A stretch of DNA of 64,000 nucleotides from contig CM043962.1 of NCBI GenBank assembly GCA_014529385.2, forward strand, positions 87,148,680-87,212,679, written 5' to 3'. Shown here one piece after another: positions 36,441 through 46,412 of this stretch. Every line of letters starts with the position of its first letter. The first letter of the stretch is position 1. Both the position numbers and the translations under genes were made by a program. Source of the stretch: Adiantum capillus-veneris. Taxonomy: Eukaryota > Streptophyta > Polypodiopsida > Polypodiales > Pteridaceae. The notes beneath the pieces were generated by a model. That model was given only the letters and a program-made list of their open reading frames with translations, was not told where the DNA came from and made no database searches.

Positions 36441-36694
36441 GTGTGTGAGAGTATTCCATTGGTGTTAGGGTTAGTGTAAATTCCTTGCTTGTTTGTGGGT
36501 TGCTCTAACGATTCTCCTCTTTTGCGTCCTAGTTCGCTCTTAAACTAGGTGGTGCCCCTTGTGTAGTTGGGATTTGGCGGTGGGTTTGTTGTTTTGGTTT
36601 GTGTTGTGTTGTGCCCCAGCCCCATTGAGCAGCACGGGAGCCTTGAAGGGTGTCTAGAGGCCACTCTTCTTGTTGTCCGCCCCGGACCGCCTCA

Positions 36695-36715
36695 AATTGG
36701 TGCCCCCACGGAGGA
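36695..36715 (+). other. Putative primer binding site
   Basis: AATTGGTGCCCCCACGG follows the 5' LTR end. PBS position is certain from the LTR boundary; the primer tRNA was not identified. Confidence 0.5.
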
Positions 36716-36768
36716 CGGCTTGTGTATTTTTGTGTAGAATCAACCTTTAGCATAGTCAAGTAGTTTGC

Positions 36769-36981
36769 ATGAATCACGAAGATTTGTATGATCCCTTCAT
36801 TCCCATTGCAAGGCAAAAGATACACATAATTGTTAGTACTAAGTTGCAATTTCAACGTGTCATTCGTAGAATTTTAGGTCCTCTTAGGTTGGCCGAGATA
36901 AACGCTTCAGTAAATCCTTTTATATTGCCTCTCATTAGGTACGACTTTAGTTTGAACATCTATATTTTTGTTTTGTTTTAA
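36769..36981 (+). CDS. Accessory ORF a1, 70 codons
   Basis: ATG start, MNHEDLYDPFIPIARQKIHI..., ending in the hydrophobic YIFVLF before TAA. It is a clear paralogue of a2 (shared pattern P..P..R.KI...IS.K..FQ, LA..NP.ILPLI.Y). It is not an integral membrane protein by eye. At 36938 the sequence ATTAG|GTACGA is a possible phase-2 splice donor compatible with the acceptors before b1 and b2. Function unknown; the short length and tandem duplication suggest an element-specific protein. Confidence 0.55.
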   Translation: MNHEDLYDPFIPIARQKIHIIVSTKLQFQRVIRRILGPLRLAEINASVNPFILPLIRYDFSLNIYIFVLF

Positions 36982-37002
36982 GCATTAGGACATGCATAGG
37001 CC

Positions 37003-37221
37003 ATGGATAATGGCCTAGGAATAGAGGTTTTTCCCTTTCATTTTACTCCACACATAAGAATAAACGTTGCAATTAGTAGAAAGATCCATTTTCAACAACG
37101 AATGGTGTTCATGTTTGGTGCCCAAAGAGCAGGAGAAATTCTTGCATCACCAAACCCTGTCATTCTACCTCTCATCAACTACCACACTTCTTTTGATGTA
37201 CATGTGTTCATTTTATTTTAA
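37003..37221 (+). CDS. Accessory ORF a2, 72 codons, paralogue of a1
   Basis: ATG start 21 bp after a1: MDNGLGIEVFPFHFTPHIRI..., ending VHVFILF before TAA. It aligns with a1 over its full length, including the stop position (IHFQQRMVF vs LQFQRVIRR, SPNPVILPLINY vs SVNPFILPLIRY). The a1 donor sequence is not conserved here. No recognised domain. Confidence 0.55.
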   Translation: MDNGLGIEVFPFHFTPHIRINVAISRKIHFQQRMVFMFGAQRAGEILASPNPVILPLINYHTSFDVHVFILF

Positions 37222-37320
37222 AATGAAGTGCAGCCCGGCAAAGTAGTGTGTTTTCTTTGTCCAAGTTGTTACAAGAAACAAAAAAACCATCATTTGTTCT
37301 AACTGGGAATGTGTGTGCAG

Positions 37321-37792
37321 TGAAAGTTCAATCCTTAGAGATCTAGCTCTATTACCAATTGAGTTGCAGGAGCAAGTAGTAAGGCGTCTCCCTCATAACA
37401 AGAGGGTGGTGAAGTTAAGACGGAAGGTCCTACGCGTGGATTCCATTTTCCTCTTGTTGTTGGGCACTAAGGAAGACCGCGCATTCATCCAACTAGTGTG
37501 TGCCCTAAGATTGGTAAATAGAGTGAAATTTGGCATTTGGCGAGTGCATTTCACCATTGAGGAAGACTCTTCAGGAAACTTGCGGCCAGAGTTCATGCTT
37601 CATAGACTCACATTTGGTGAATTTTTCCCTCATTTGCGTCTTATTAATAGTCTTCCTTTCGCTTTCAACAAAGGAGATAGGGAGCTATTCAGAGCTTGTC
37701 TTAATAAAGAGAGCATAGAGAAGATTGCAAATTTGTATAAATTCTCATCCTTCTCTACTTTCTATGACACTTTGTTCATAGAGACATTGTAA
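37321..37792 (+). CDS. Accessory ORF b1, F-box-like
   Basis: The frame is open from 37247 to TAA at 37790-37792 but has no ATG near the start. A good acceptor (TGTGTGTGCAG|T) at 37320 fits splicing from the LTR exon. Its N terminus LLPIELQEQVVRRLPHNKRV resembles an F-box (LPxELxxxIxxRLP). The remainder (DRAFIQLVCALRLVN, LTFGEFFPHLRLINSLPFAF) is shared with b2. F-box proteins link substrates to SCF ubiquitin ligases through SKP1. Whether this one does is inference from a short motif. Confidence 0.5.
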
Positions 37793-37846
37793 ATCTCTTT
37801 ATGCTTTTGAATGATTTAACCATAATCCTAAAGAGTTTTTGTCCAG

Positions 37847-38297
37847 GAATTTTGTAGCACAAGTGGAGTCTTTAAATCTTGCAAACTTGATTGGACTTGA
37901 TGAGGATGTTCTTTATGAAATTGTGAGAAGGTTGCCTCACTCCGACTGTGTGGAACTCGAAGGAAAGGAGCTCCTAGTCAATTGCTACTTTCTCACGGCC
38001 TTCGACGAGCATGAAGATCTAGTTTTTATACAAACCGCTTGTGCATTGGGAATTGTAGAGCAAGTGCAATTTATCACTTGGGACGTGGTTGCTCTTTTGG
38101 ATCCAGAAAATGAAGTTCTAGAGATTTCTGTTTATCGCCTTAGCTTTGAAGAATTTCAACCCTTCTTAGAGCTCATCAATAGTCTACCCTTTTGTTTTGA
38201 TCAAACAAATCGAGACCTTATTGAAGCTTGGATAGCTGAAGAAGAAAACTTAGAGTGGTATTTTCTCACTTCTTCATTTGCAGGCGAGTGGTTCTAG
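37847..38297 (+). CDS. Accessory ORF b2, F-box-like, paralogue of b1
   Basis: The frame is open from 37815 to TAG (38295-38297) with no ATG at the start. Acceptor TTTTTGTCCAG|G at 37846 has the same phase as that of b1. The N terminus LIGLDEDVLYEIVRRLPHSD is the better F-box match. Shared blocks with b1: EDLVFIQTACALGIV, LSFEEFQPFLELINSLPFCF. It is acidic and intact. A possible acceptor for a gag transcript (TTCATTTGCAG, 38283) lies within its last codons, so b2 and gag exons would overlap. Confidence 0.52.
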
Positions 38298-38346
38298 ATC
38301 TCTATTGTATCCCTTATTGTAACTCGTGTTGTAATCTTTCATAATA

Positions 38347-41300
38347 ATGGAGAGCCAACGCCAAATGTCTGGATATCCTCTTTTCTTTGGAGAGCCTGGA
38401 GAGGATGCAGAATTATTTTTAGCAAATTTCAAGATGTCTTGCCGTATCAAGAGGATAGTAACCAATCAAGAACGTGTAGAAATGTTTGAGGTGGTCCTTA
38501 GGAAAGATGCTAGTACTTGGTTTGACTCTTTGCCTGAGGAAGTTAAGGGGAATTACACAGAAGTTTTGAATCGTTTTAAGAGATACTTCTTTGATCCCCA
38601 AAACACTCAAAAACTATGGCAAGACATTGTTTCTCATAAGCAAAAAGACTTAGATGACTACTACTTGTACAAGCAAGAGTTTCTACGTCTTTGGGCTCTA
38701 TGGATACGAAATGTTGCTAACCCTGGTGATGGTGAAGAATTTTTAAAGAAGGAGAGGTTCATAGCCGGACTCTTTCCTGACCTTAAGGTAAAAGTTGAGG
38801 CGGGTGCACCTGCTACTTTTGATGCAGCTGAAACTAGGGCTGCTGAGAAGTATAGGAAACTCAAGTGCTTAAGGGGAGAGGTTCCAATAGAAGGTCTTAG
38901 ACCCAAAGGTAAGTCACAAGCATCAACATCGAGGGAGCTTCCTGAGGTAACGGCGGAAGTAATTGAGAAGTTAAACGAATCTTTAAGCAGCCTGTCAATT
39001 CACCTTGCACAAGCTGTAGGTCCAAAGGGACAAGCAAAGAAGTCTGAAGAGCGAGATCCACGACCTAGGAGAGTCTTGCAATGTTGGAATTGCAGAGAGT
39101 CTGGACATGGGATGTATAATTGTCCTTGGCCCCGTGGGGAGCCAGGGAGGCCTAACTTGAATTACCCAGTGATGAATGCAGGTGAAGGAACTGGTCAACA
39201 ACCAAGGCTTCTACAAAGGCCAAATGGACCAAGACCACCTCCACAAGGGGTAGAAGGAGTTCCACCTTTGCCAGATCCAAATGTGCATGTGGTAGAGGTG
39301 ACAAATTCAAATGAGGTTGACATGGAAGTCAATGGAATTAAGCGTGGCCGAGGAAAAGGTAAAGAGAAAGAAGGAGTCACATCACAGAGTGACCATGGAC
39401 AAGGCAAGAAGGCAAAGGGAACCAAGGAAACCAAGAGGACTCGACGTCGTATCAACCTCCAAGACTTCCCTCTTGGACATGGTATGGCTCCGTACAACTT
39501 GTTGGAAGACATGAGAGGTAAGGGTCCTGATATTTCATGGCCTCAATTTCTTGCATTATGTCCACAAGTTAGGAGGGATTTAACAAGGGCAGTTAGCACT
39601 AGGAGAAAGGTAAAAGAGAGTGTGCCTGTTGTAAAAATTGCACAAGCTGAAATGAATGAGGACATTACACCGGTGCTAGACTGTTACATCAAAGGGAGAT
39701 TGGTTAGGAAAGGTCTAGTGGATGGGGGTGCACAAATTTGCATCATGACAGAGGGACTCATGCAAAAACTAGGCATGCACATCCATGAGACACCTGAAAT
39801 TAGGGTCAAGATGGCAAACAATAGCAAGGCTAGGTGCGTAGGCATTTGTAAAAATGTTTTTGTGGAGGCCTTTGGCATTAAGAAGGCAGTGGATTTCTAT
39901 GTCATGTCTACCAAGGGAAATGGTTACCCATTTATCCTAGGAAGACCATGGCTAATGAAAATGCGAGCTTTGCAGGATTGGGAGAGTGGAAAGCTAATTT
40001 GCAGGAATGACAATCACAAGAAGGTTGTCTTTGACATGAAGGAGCAACGCCAAGAGGAGCTCCATGAAGAATCATCTCAAAGTGAGACGGAAGAAGGTTG
40101 GACCGATAGCACTTCAGAAGAAGAAAGTAGCGGCAGCATTACTGAAGAGGAGTCTTCCATCGAAGTCATGGGGGTAAGGTTTAAGCCAAGCAACCAAGAG
40201 ACCTCTTGTCAAGGCTTGGAGGAGGTAGGTCCTCAAGAGAACGAAGGTGATCAAGATGAAGGGATGCTGGAAGGTATGCTATCAACAACACTTACAAAGG
40301 ATGAAAGAGAGGAGTTCAAATGTGTGCTAAGGAAATTTCCTAGGCTTTTTGCTAAAGACTACACCGATGTGCGTGGAGTAGATGCTGTTCAACACAAAAT
40401 TGAGTTGAAGCCAGAGGCCACACCTAAGGCTCAGAAGCTACGAAGGCTAGGAGTCATCAAGGAGCAGGCTTTACTCAAGGAGGTAAGAAAGCTTCTAGCA
40501 GCAGGGTTCATTTATCCAGTGGAGAATTCAGAGTGGGTCTCTCCTGTTGTTGTCACTCCTAAGAAGAACGGCAAGTGGAGGGTGTGTGTGGATTACCGTC
40601 CCCTCAATGAGGCAACAAAGAGAGATCACTTTCCCCTCCCATTCCAGGATGAGATACTAAATGAGGTAGCTGGTCATGAGAAGTACATTGTGTGCGATGG
40701 TTACTCAGGTTACTTTCAAATAGGGATTGCACTGGAGGATCAATTGAAAACAACCTTTATCACTCCTTGGGGTTGTTATGCTTTTAGAGTCATGCCATTT
40801 GGTCTGACAAATGCTCCTGCAACATTCCAACGTTTCATGAATATGGTGTTTCAAGCATTCTTTGGAAAGTCAATTAGGGTGTTCATTGATGATTTCTGTA
40901 TTTATAGCTCAAAATCATTGCATCTACAAAGGGTAGAAGAAGGTTTAAAGAAGCTCTACGACATGGGAGGTCAACTCAACCCCGACAAGTGCCATATAGG
41001 TGAGGATGAAGTAATCTTGCTTGGTCATAAAGTTTCTTACAAAGGCATTGAAGTGGATCCTTCGAAGGCAAAGGCTCTTATTGAGCTACCATCACCCAAG
41101 AGTCTTAAGGAGGTCATCTCATTCATTCAAAAGGTGAAGTATATGTCACGCTTCATTCACTTAGCCTCGGAGTTACTTCACCCTTTGCAAAAGTTGACAC
41201 AACAAGTAGAATTTGCATGGTCTGATGAGCTTGAAGAGTACTTTTGTAACATTAAAGTCATTTTGTCAGAGCTACCAACACTCATGCCTCCTTGTTGGGA

Positions 41301-43278
41301 GTACACATTCTTTGTTAGCTCTAGTGCTGGGAAAGAAACAATTGGTGCTGTGTTGCTACAACAAGATCCCCACAGTACAAGGATGCGACCCATCTACTTT
41401 GCTAGTAGGGTCATGAATGCTTTGGAGAGAGACTACACAGAAGCAGAACTCATGATGCTTTCTCTCATGTTTGCGGTGAGAAAGTTTAGATCCTACCTGC
41501 TACCAAAACCTTTTGTAATTCTCACTGCAGAAAATTTGTTCCCTTGGGTGTCATCTCAAATGAATCTTAGTACTAGGATCTCAAAGTGGATTATGGAGTT
41601 GCAAGAGTTTCAATACTCTTTCAAGGTAGAAGATAGTGTGCGTGCACAATTGGCAGGGATTCTCACTTATAGGGTGCACGAAAAGGAGATTAAGGTGCCT
41701 GAAGTAAAGACCCTACCATTGCCACCACCAAAAAGTATTCCTAATGCTTTTACTTTGTTCTTTGATGGAGCTTTTCGTCGAGCCACAGGAAAAGCAGGGG
41801 GAGGGCTAGTGTTGCTCAACCCAAGTGGAGAGGTGGTCATGAAAGAGAAGTTCAATCTACCAAGTTCAGCTAGCAACAATGAAGCAGAATATGACACTCT
41901 ACTTCATGGTTTGAAGATGTGCATTGGCCAAGGGATACAACGCCTCATGGTAAAGGGAGATGCACTTCTCATTGTTAAACAGATTTTAGGCATTTGGGCA
42001 TGCAAGAATGAGAGCTTACGGACAAAAGTTCATGCCATTCGTAGATTGTTTAATCAATTTGAAGAAGTGCAACTATATCATATTCCTAGGAAACAGAATG
42101 AAGATGCTGATTTACTTGCACAACAAGCCGTTGCATGTGTAAAGAAAGAAGTGCAGGTCATCATGGTGGCGGCTGCTGTGAAGCAACCGAGGTACCAGGG
42201 ATTGGAGTCATTGGCTCCCATCATTGGCTACATTTTGGAGGGTGAGTTTCCACCAGACTTCACAAAAGCTCAGAAGAGGAGACTCATGAAGAAGGCAAGC
42301 GTATATCTCTTCCTAGAAGGCTCCCTCTATCAAAGAGGGAAGGATCAAGTGTGCAGACGAGTACCAACTATCAAGGAAATTCCAGCCATTCTAAAAGGTT
42401 TGCATGAAGAGGCATGTGGTGGTCATTTTGCCCAAGAATTAACTGTGAAGAAGATTTTGTTTTCGGGGTATGTTTGGCCAAGTTTGCATGTGGATGTTCA
42501 ACATTGGTGTAAAAGCTGTCACACTTGTCAGATAAATGGAAATAGAAGGTTGGTGCATGGCCCGAGGCAAATAGTGCTTGCAAATGGACCCTTTGAAAAG
42601 TGGGGCATTGATGCTATGGGTCCTCTGCCTAGGACAAAAAATGGTAAACTCTACATTCTAGTGGCTGTAGACTATATGACTAGGTGGGTGGAAGCACAAA
42701 GTGTGGCAAAGGTAAATGAGAAGACAGTGAGCAAATTCGTCTACACTCACATTTGTTGTAGATTTGGCACACCTTTGGAGATTGTTTCTGATAATGGTCC
42801 AGGGTTTAGAAAAGGATTGCTCACAGAAGTTTGTGAAGAGCTTCACATTCTACATCGTCATAGCACACCATACTACCCACAGTCAAATGGTTTGGTGGAG
42901 AAGGCTAATGGTGTCATTGCAGGAATCATTAGAAAGATGGTGCAAAACAAGACAAAATTATGGGATGACTTCTTGGATGGTGCCTTGTGGGCATATCGAA
43001 CCACATATAGGGAAGCCACGGAGTTCACACCATTTCACTTGGTCTATGGTCAAGAGGCTTTGCAGCCTATCGAGCTCAACATTCCAACAATGCGACTTCA
43101 TGGCAAAGGAGCACAAGATGATCAAGAGGCATGGATGGATCGACTTCTTACGTTAGTGGAGCTTGAGTGGAAAAGAGAAGCAGCATATGAGTGCTACAAG
43201 AGGAAAGCCACACAAGCGAAAGAAACGCACGACAAGAAACTGAAGGACAAAGGCATCAAGAAGGAGAGCTTGTGCTAA
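38347..43278 (+). CDS. gag-pol: Tat-type gag-pol polyprotein, 1643 codons
   Basis: One uninterrupted ORF starts at ATG 38347. Gag core lies at residues ~10-190 (DASTWFDSLPEEV, NRFKRYFFDP, ERFIAGLFPDLK), and the CCHC knuckle CWNCRESGHGMYNC at ~245. Protease has VDGGAQICIM at ~457; DGG rather than DSG is seen in the Tat lineage. RT is at ~690-870 ([30 protein letters not shown]). The first RNase H is degenerate (VSSSAG where TDAS is expected). A second, complete RNase H starts at ~1136 (FFDGAFRRATG, NNEAEYDTLL, KGDALLIV). Integrase has HH-CC (CKSCHTC) and DD35E (GIDAMGP, SDNGPGF, NGLVEKANG). No chromodomain. The reading stops at TAA 43276-43278 because of a frameshift; the GPY/F end is in the next entry. 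Confidence 0.93.
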   Translation: MESQRQMSGYPLFFGEPGEDAELFLANFKMSCRIKRIVTNQERVEMFEVVLRKDASTWFDSLPEEVKGNYTEVLNRFKRYFFDPQNTQKLWQDIVSHKQKDLDDYYLYKQEFLRLWALWIRNVANPGDGEEFLKKERFIAGLFPDLKVKVEAGAPATFDAAETRAAEKYRKLKCLRGEVPIEGLRPKGKSQASTSRELPEVTAEVIEKLNESLSSLSIHLAQAVGPKGQAKKSEERDPRPRRVLQCWNCRESGHGMYNCPWPRGEPGRPNLNYPVMNAGEGTGQQPRLLQRPNGPRPPPQGVEGVPPLPDPNVHVVEVTNSNEVDMEVNGIKRGRGKGKEKEGVTSQSDHGQGKKAKGTKETKRTRRRINLQDFPLGHGMAPYNLLEDMRGKGPDISWPQFLALCPQVRRDLTRAVSTRRKVKESVPVVKIAQAEMNEDITPVLDCYIKGRLVRKGLVDGGAQICIMTEGLMQKLGMHIHETPEIRVKMANNSKARCVGICKNVFVEAFGIKKAVDFYVMSTKGNGYPFILGRPWLMKMRALQDWESGKLICRNDNHKKVVFDMKEQRQEELHEESSQSETEEGWTDSTSEEESSGSITEEESSIEVMGVRFKPSNQETSCQGLEEVGPQENEGDQDEGMLEGMLSTTLTKDEREEFKCVLRKFPRLFAKDYTDVRGVDAVQHKIELKPEATPKAQKLRRLGVIKEQALLKEVRKLLAAGFIYPVENSEWVSPVVVTPKKNGKWRVCVDYRPLNEATKRDHFPLPFQDEILNEVAGHEKYIVCDGYSGYFQIGIALEDQLKTTFITPWGCYAFRVMPFGLTNAPATFQRFMNMVFQAFFGKSIRVFIDDFCIYSSKSLHLQRVEEGLKKLYDMGGQLNPDKCHIGEDEVILLGHKVSYKGIEVDPSKAKALIELPSPKSLKEVISFIQKVKYMSRFIHLASELLHPLQKLTQQVEFAWSDELEEYFCNIKVILSELPTLMPPCWEYTFFVSSSAGKETIGAVLLQQDPHSTRMRPIYFASRVMNALERDYTEAELMMLSLMFAVRKFRSYLLPKPFVILTAENLFPWVSSQMNLSTRISKWIMELQEFQYSFKVEDSVRAQLAGILTYRVHEKEIKVPEVKTLPLPPPKSIPNAFTLFFDGAFRRATGKAGGGLVLLNPSGEVVMKEKFNLPSSASNNEAEYDTLLHGLKMCIGQGIQRLMVKGDALLIVKQILGIWACKNESLRTKVHAIRRLFNQFEEVQLYHIPRKQNEDADLLAQQAVACVKKEVQVIMVAAAVKQPRYQGLESLAPIIGYILEGEFPPDFTKAQKRRLMKKASVYLFLEGSLYQRGKDQVCRRVPTIKEIPAILKGLHEEACGGHFAQELTVKKILFSGYVWPSLHVDVQHWCKSCHTCQINGNRRLVHGPRQIVLANGPFEKWGIDAMGPLPRTKNGKLYILVAVDYMTRWVEAQSVAKVNEKTVSKFVYTHICCRFGTPLEIVSDNGPGFRKGLLTEVCEELHILHRHSTPYYPQSNGLVEKANGVIAGIIRKMVQNKTKLWDDFLDGALWAYRTTYREATEFTPFHLVYGQEALQPIELNIPTMRLHGKGAQDDQEAWMDRLLTLVELEWKREAAYECYKRKATQAKETHDKKLKDKGIKKESLC

Positions 43279-43625
43279 GGTATGACAATCGACTTGACAA
43301 TCGTTTTGATGCCAAGTTTGAAACAAGATGGCAAGGGCCATACATAGTCAAGAAGGCTTTCAATTCAAGTTACTATCAGCTTATGGACTTGAATGGTAAA
43401 GAGCACTCCAGGAAAGTAAACGGGTATCGCTTGAAGCCCTATTTGAGTCGCCTTCTACCAAAGGATCTACCAAAGATCTGTCCAAAGGCCGCTGTCTTAT
43501 GTAAGTATTGTTACATGAAGCATGAGTGTAACTCCAGCCAAAATTCTGAGGGGCCAAACAATGAAGATCTCGTCAAGGACTCTGAAGCACTCTCTTTGGA
43601 AAAGATGCTCTATGATGGTACATGA
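43262..43625 (+). pseudogene. Integrase C-terminal end, frameshifted from gag-pol
   Basis: The shifted frame carries ELVLRYDNRLDNRF, the GPY/F module FETRWQGPYIV and NGYRLKPYLSRL, which normally end a gypsy integrase. It ends at 43625, just before the PPT. The overlap with gag-pol at about 43258-43270 implies a single-base indel, the only inactivating lesion seen in pol. Confidence 0.85.
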
Positions 43626-43639
43626 ATATACCATCATCC

Positions 43640-43653
43640 AGGGGGAGGGCTAA
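43640..43653 (+). other. Polypurine tract of the Tat-type element
   Basis: AGGGGGAGGGCTAA directly before the 3' LTR. Confidence 0.85.
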
Positions 43654-46033
43654 TGATAGTCGTTTTTTCGGCTCTTTGTAATTGCCACAGTGAGTTACCT
43701 CACCCTACCAAAATCACCCAAACACTGTGGCTATCCCTACCATTTCACTGTACATAGGCGTACGTGAGTCACGAGACTTTTTCCATATCTTCTTAAAAAC
43801 CCTCAGCTAGCTAGTCACTGGGCTAGGTGAGCCAAAAAAAAATTAAAAATAAAATAAAAATAAAAGTATATTATGGCCTCTTTGTGTGTAAATATTTCAT
43901 TGTATATATGGCCTAAATATAGGGATTTTTTATAATTATTTTGGTATTTTATTTAAATATTTCTACTTAGGTGTGTGTTTTATTAAACCTATGTACACCT
44001 TCTTTCATCCTCTTACACCATAATTATATATTTTTTTTCTTTTTTTTGCCAATATGTACATACTCTAACCTCATATTTTTCCTTTACACAAATCACTCCT
44101 ACATTTTCACCCTCACCCTCGTGAAAACAAAAAATTGATTTCTACTCATTGGTTACTTTTATTATATTATTTACTTGCATACCTTTTCCTCTTTCACCCA
44201 AAATAATTCAAGGAGGGACCATATCATATGATTCCAATATCTTTCCATATCCATAACTCCTCCATATTTTTATTATTTTTACTCATTATTCTAACACCAT
44301 GTGCTCATTGAGCTAAAGTCCATGAATAGTCCATACACTAGTCCCACCATGTATATATTTTTTATTTCACCAATAATCCTCCTCCATGCATGGGTCAAGG
44401 GCAACTTGAATGCTTTGTATTATAATATGACAAAGGAGGGGCTCACTCTTGGATGCATTGTACAAATTCAACAAAGGAGGGGGCCACTAAAAGACTTTTG
44501 CAGGCATAAAAAACAGGCTTTTTGGTGAGAATTTTGGCACCTATCTCCACTCCGAATTTGGAGCGGTAGTCAAAAGAGAAAATGTAGCCCACGCTCTGAA
44601 TAATCACCCCAAATTTTTTCATGATTTTTGGAGCTACCAGCTGTGAGCTATGATTTTTTTAGTGGACCCTAGTTTTCCCATGCTATGCAGCCACACTCTC
44701 TCTTCCACTTTATCATTTTCCTCTTTCACACACACTTCTCCACTCATCATCCCCATCTCTCTCACCACTCCTCTCTGCACACTACTCACCTTCTCCTCAA
44801 CCTTGAAGAATAAGAGAAACCATGGTGAACTCATACCTCCCACACACAATTCCATTCCAAAATTGACCACCTAGTCTCATTTTTCCTCCTCCAAATTACC
44901 CATATCTATCAAAAAACCACAAAATTCAGCCCCTTCTCTTAAAAGACAGCATCATGGTGGTTGATTACTCAGCTTCAATTACCTTGTCTCTCAAGGAAGG
45001 TCAAGAGTGGAGAAAAAATGTACCGTCAAAGCTAGTGGATCGTCAACAAGCGTCAAAATTGGCCCTACTCAAGACACTTGGAGCATCAACCTCGTAAGAA
45101 ATCCACCTTTTCTTACCTCTTAAGAGTTTTTCTTCCTTATTTGTATCCTACATGGATACTCCCATTGTAAATATCCAATTCCATTTGTAAATTAATACTA
45201 ACTCTACTAACACTAACCCACTATGAAAAGTCCTATCACCTCCATTTCTCTCCTCTCTCTTTCCCCACCAACTTCTTGATAATTCCAAGCAAAAGAAATT
45301 AGATAAATTGCTGAAAATCTAACCCAACCATGGTTAGAGGAGTAACCCTAGCCTTCAAAATTGCTATAAAAGGAGGGTGTAGCTAGCATAAAAGGGGGGA
45401 GCCATAAGCAAGAGCACTATGCTATAGCTTGAGAAGCCAAGCTCAACCTCTCTAGAAGGAGCTCTTGAGTGGAAGCTCATTGTCTTATGCATGTGCATGT
45501 GTTGTAATAGGGGATTAGCAAGGAAATCTATGCCATTGTAAGAGAGAGAGTGATCATTCAATTGAGAGTAGGAAATCTATCATTTCTCCTACTAGTGTAA
45601 GCCCAACATTCGCTGAATCAAGGAGGGTGGATTTGGACTAAGCTTGGATACTTTGTCTCCCTTCCAACGTGAAGTAATGGACAACAATGATGCGTAAGTG
45701 TCTTGGTGTTTTTTTTTTGTTAAGTTCTTGATAGCTTGTCTCTGGTGTTGTCATCAATCTAGCCATAAATCCCACATACTGTAAGAGGGCGACAGGGTGG
45801 AGAGGACTCCCCTGGCCTTAAGACAGTGATTGGGGTGGCTTTTCTTGTGATGTGTTGTGGTGAAATTTACGCAAGCTATGTTGAACAAGTACTAATCTCA
45901 CTTTGATTTGTCATGACAGATTTGTAAGAAGGTATTAATGCAACAAGCACCCCCTCCCCCTTTCTCTCTCTTTCTTAAATATATAATTGTGTTTGCTTGA
46001 TCATCACCGATACGTTTCAAAGCAGCCCGAGCA

Positions 46034-46070
<37 letters not shown>

Positions 46071-46071
46071 A

Positions 46072-46153
<82 letters not shown>

Positions 46154-46412
46154 TTTTAGTGTGTGAGAGTATTCCATTGGTGTTAGGGTTAGTGTAAATT
46201 CCTTGCTTGTTTGTGGGTTGCTCTAACGATTCTCCTCTTTTGCGTCCTAGTTCGCTCTTAAACTAGGTGGTGCCCCTTGTGTAGTTGGGATTTGGCGGTG
46301 GGTTTGTTGTTTTGGTTTGTGTTGTGTTGTGCCCCAGCCCCATTGAGCAGCACGGGAGCCTTGAAGGGTGTCTAGAGGCCACTCTTCTTGTTGCCCGCCC
46401 CGGACCGCCTCA
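43654..46412 (+). repeat. 3' LTR of the Tat-type element
   Basis: Same order of features as the 5' LTR. It is longer by an A/T-rich insert near 43840 and longer (CT)n tracts (46038-46150). Confidence 0.93.

Larger units (their letters stand above)
33979..36694 (+). repeat. 5' LTR of the Tat-type element
   Basis: It contains TATAAAAG (35672-35679), a likely transcription start about 30 nt later, a short coding exon with a donor (35985-36001), and (CT)n at about 36362-36433. U5 ends CCGCCTCA. Confidence 0.93.
33979..46412 (+). mobile_element. Young Ty3/gypsy (Tat-type) retrotransposon, 12,434 bp, with extra ORFs
   Basis: LTRs 33979-36694 (2716 bp) and 43654-46412 (2759 bp) start TGATAG and end CCTCA. 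They are nearly identical apart from (CT)n and A-rich length changes and a few substitutions, so insertion was recent. The flanking 4-bp target repeat is GTAT (33975-33978 and 46413-46416). Inside: a PBS region at 36695, two 70-codon ORFs, two 150-codon ORFs, a 1643-codon gag-pol, and PPT AGGGGGAGGGCTAA (43640-43653). Dual RNase H without a chromodomain points to the Tat lineage. It interrupts a transposase-like pseudogene. Confidence 0.95.
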
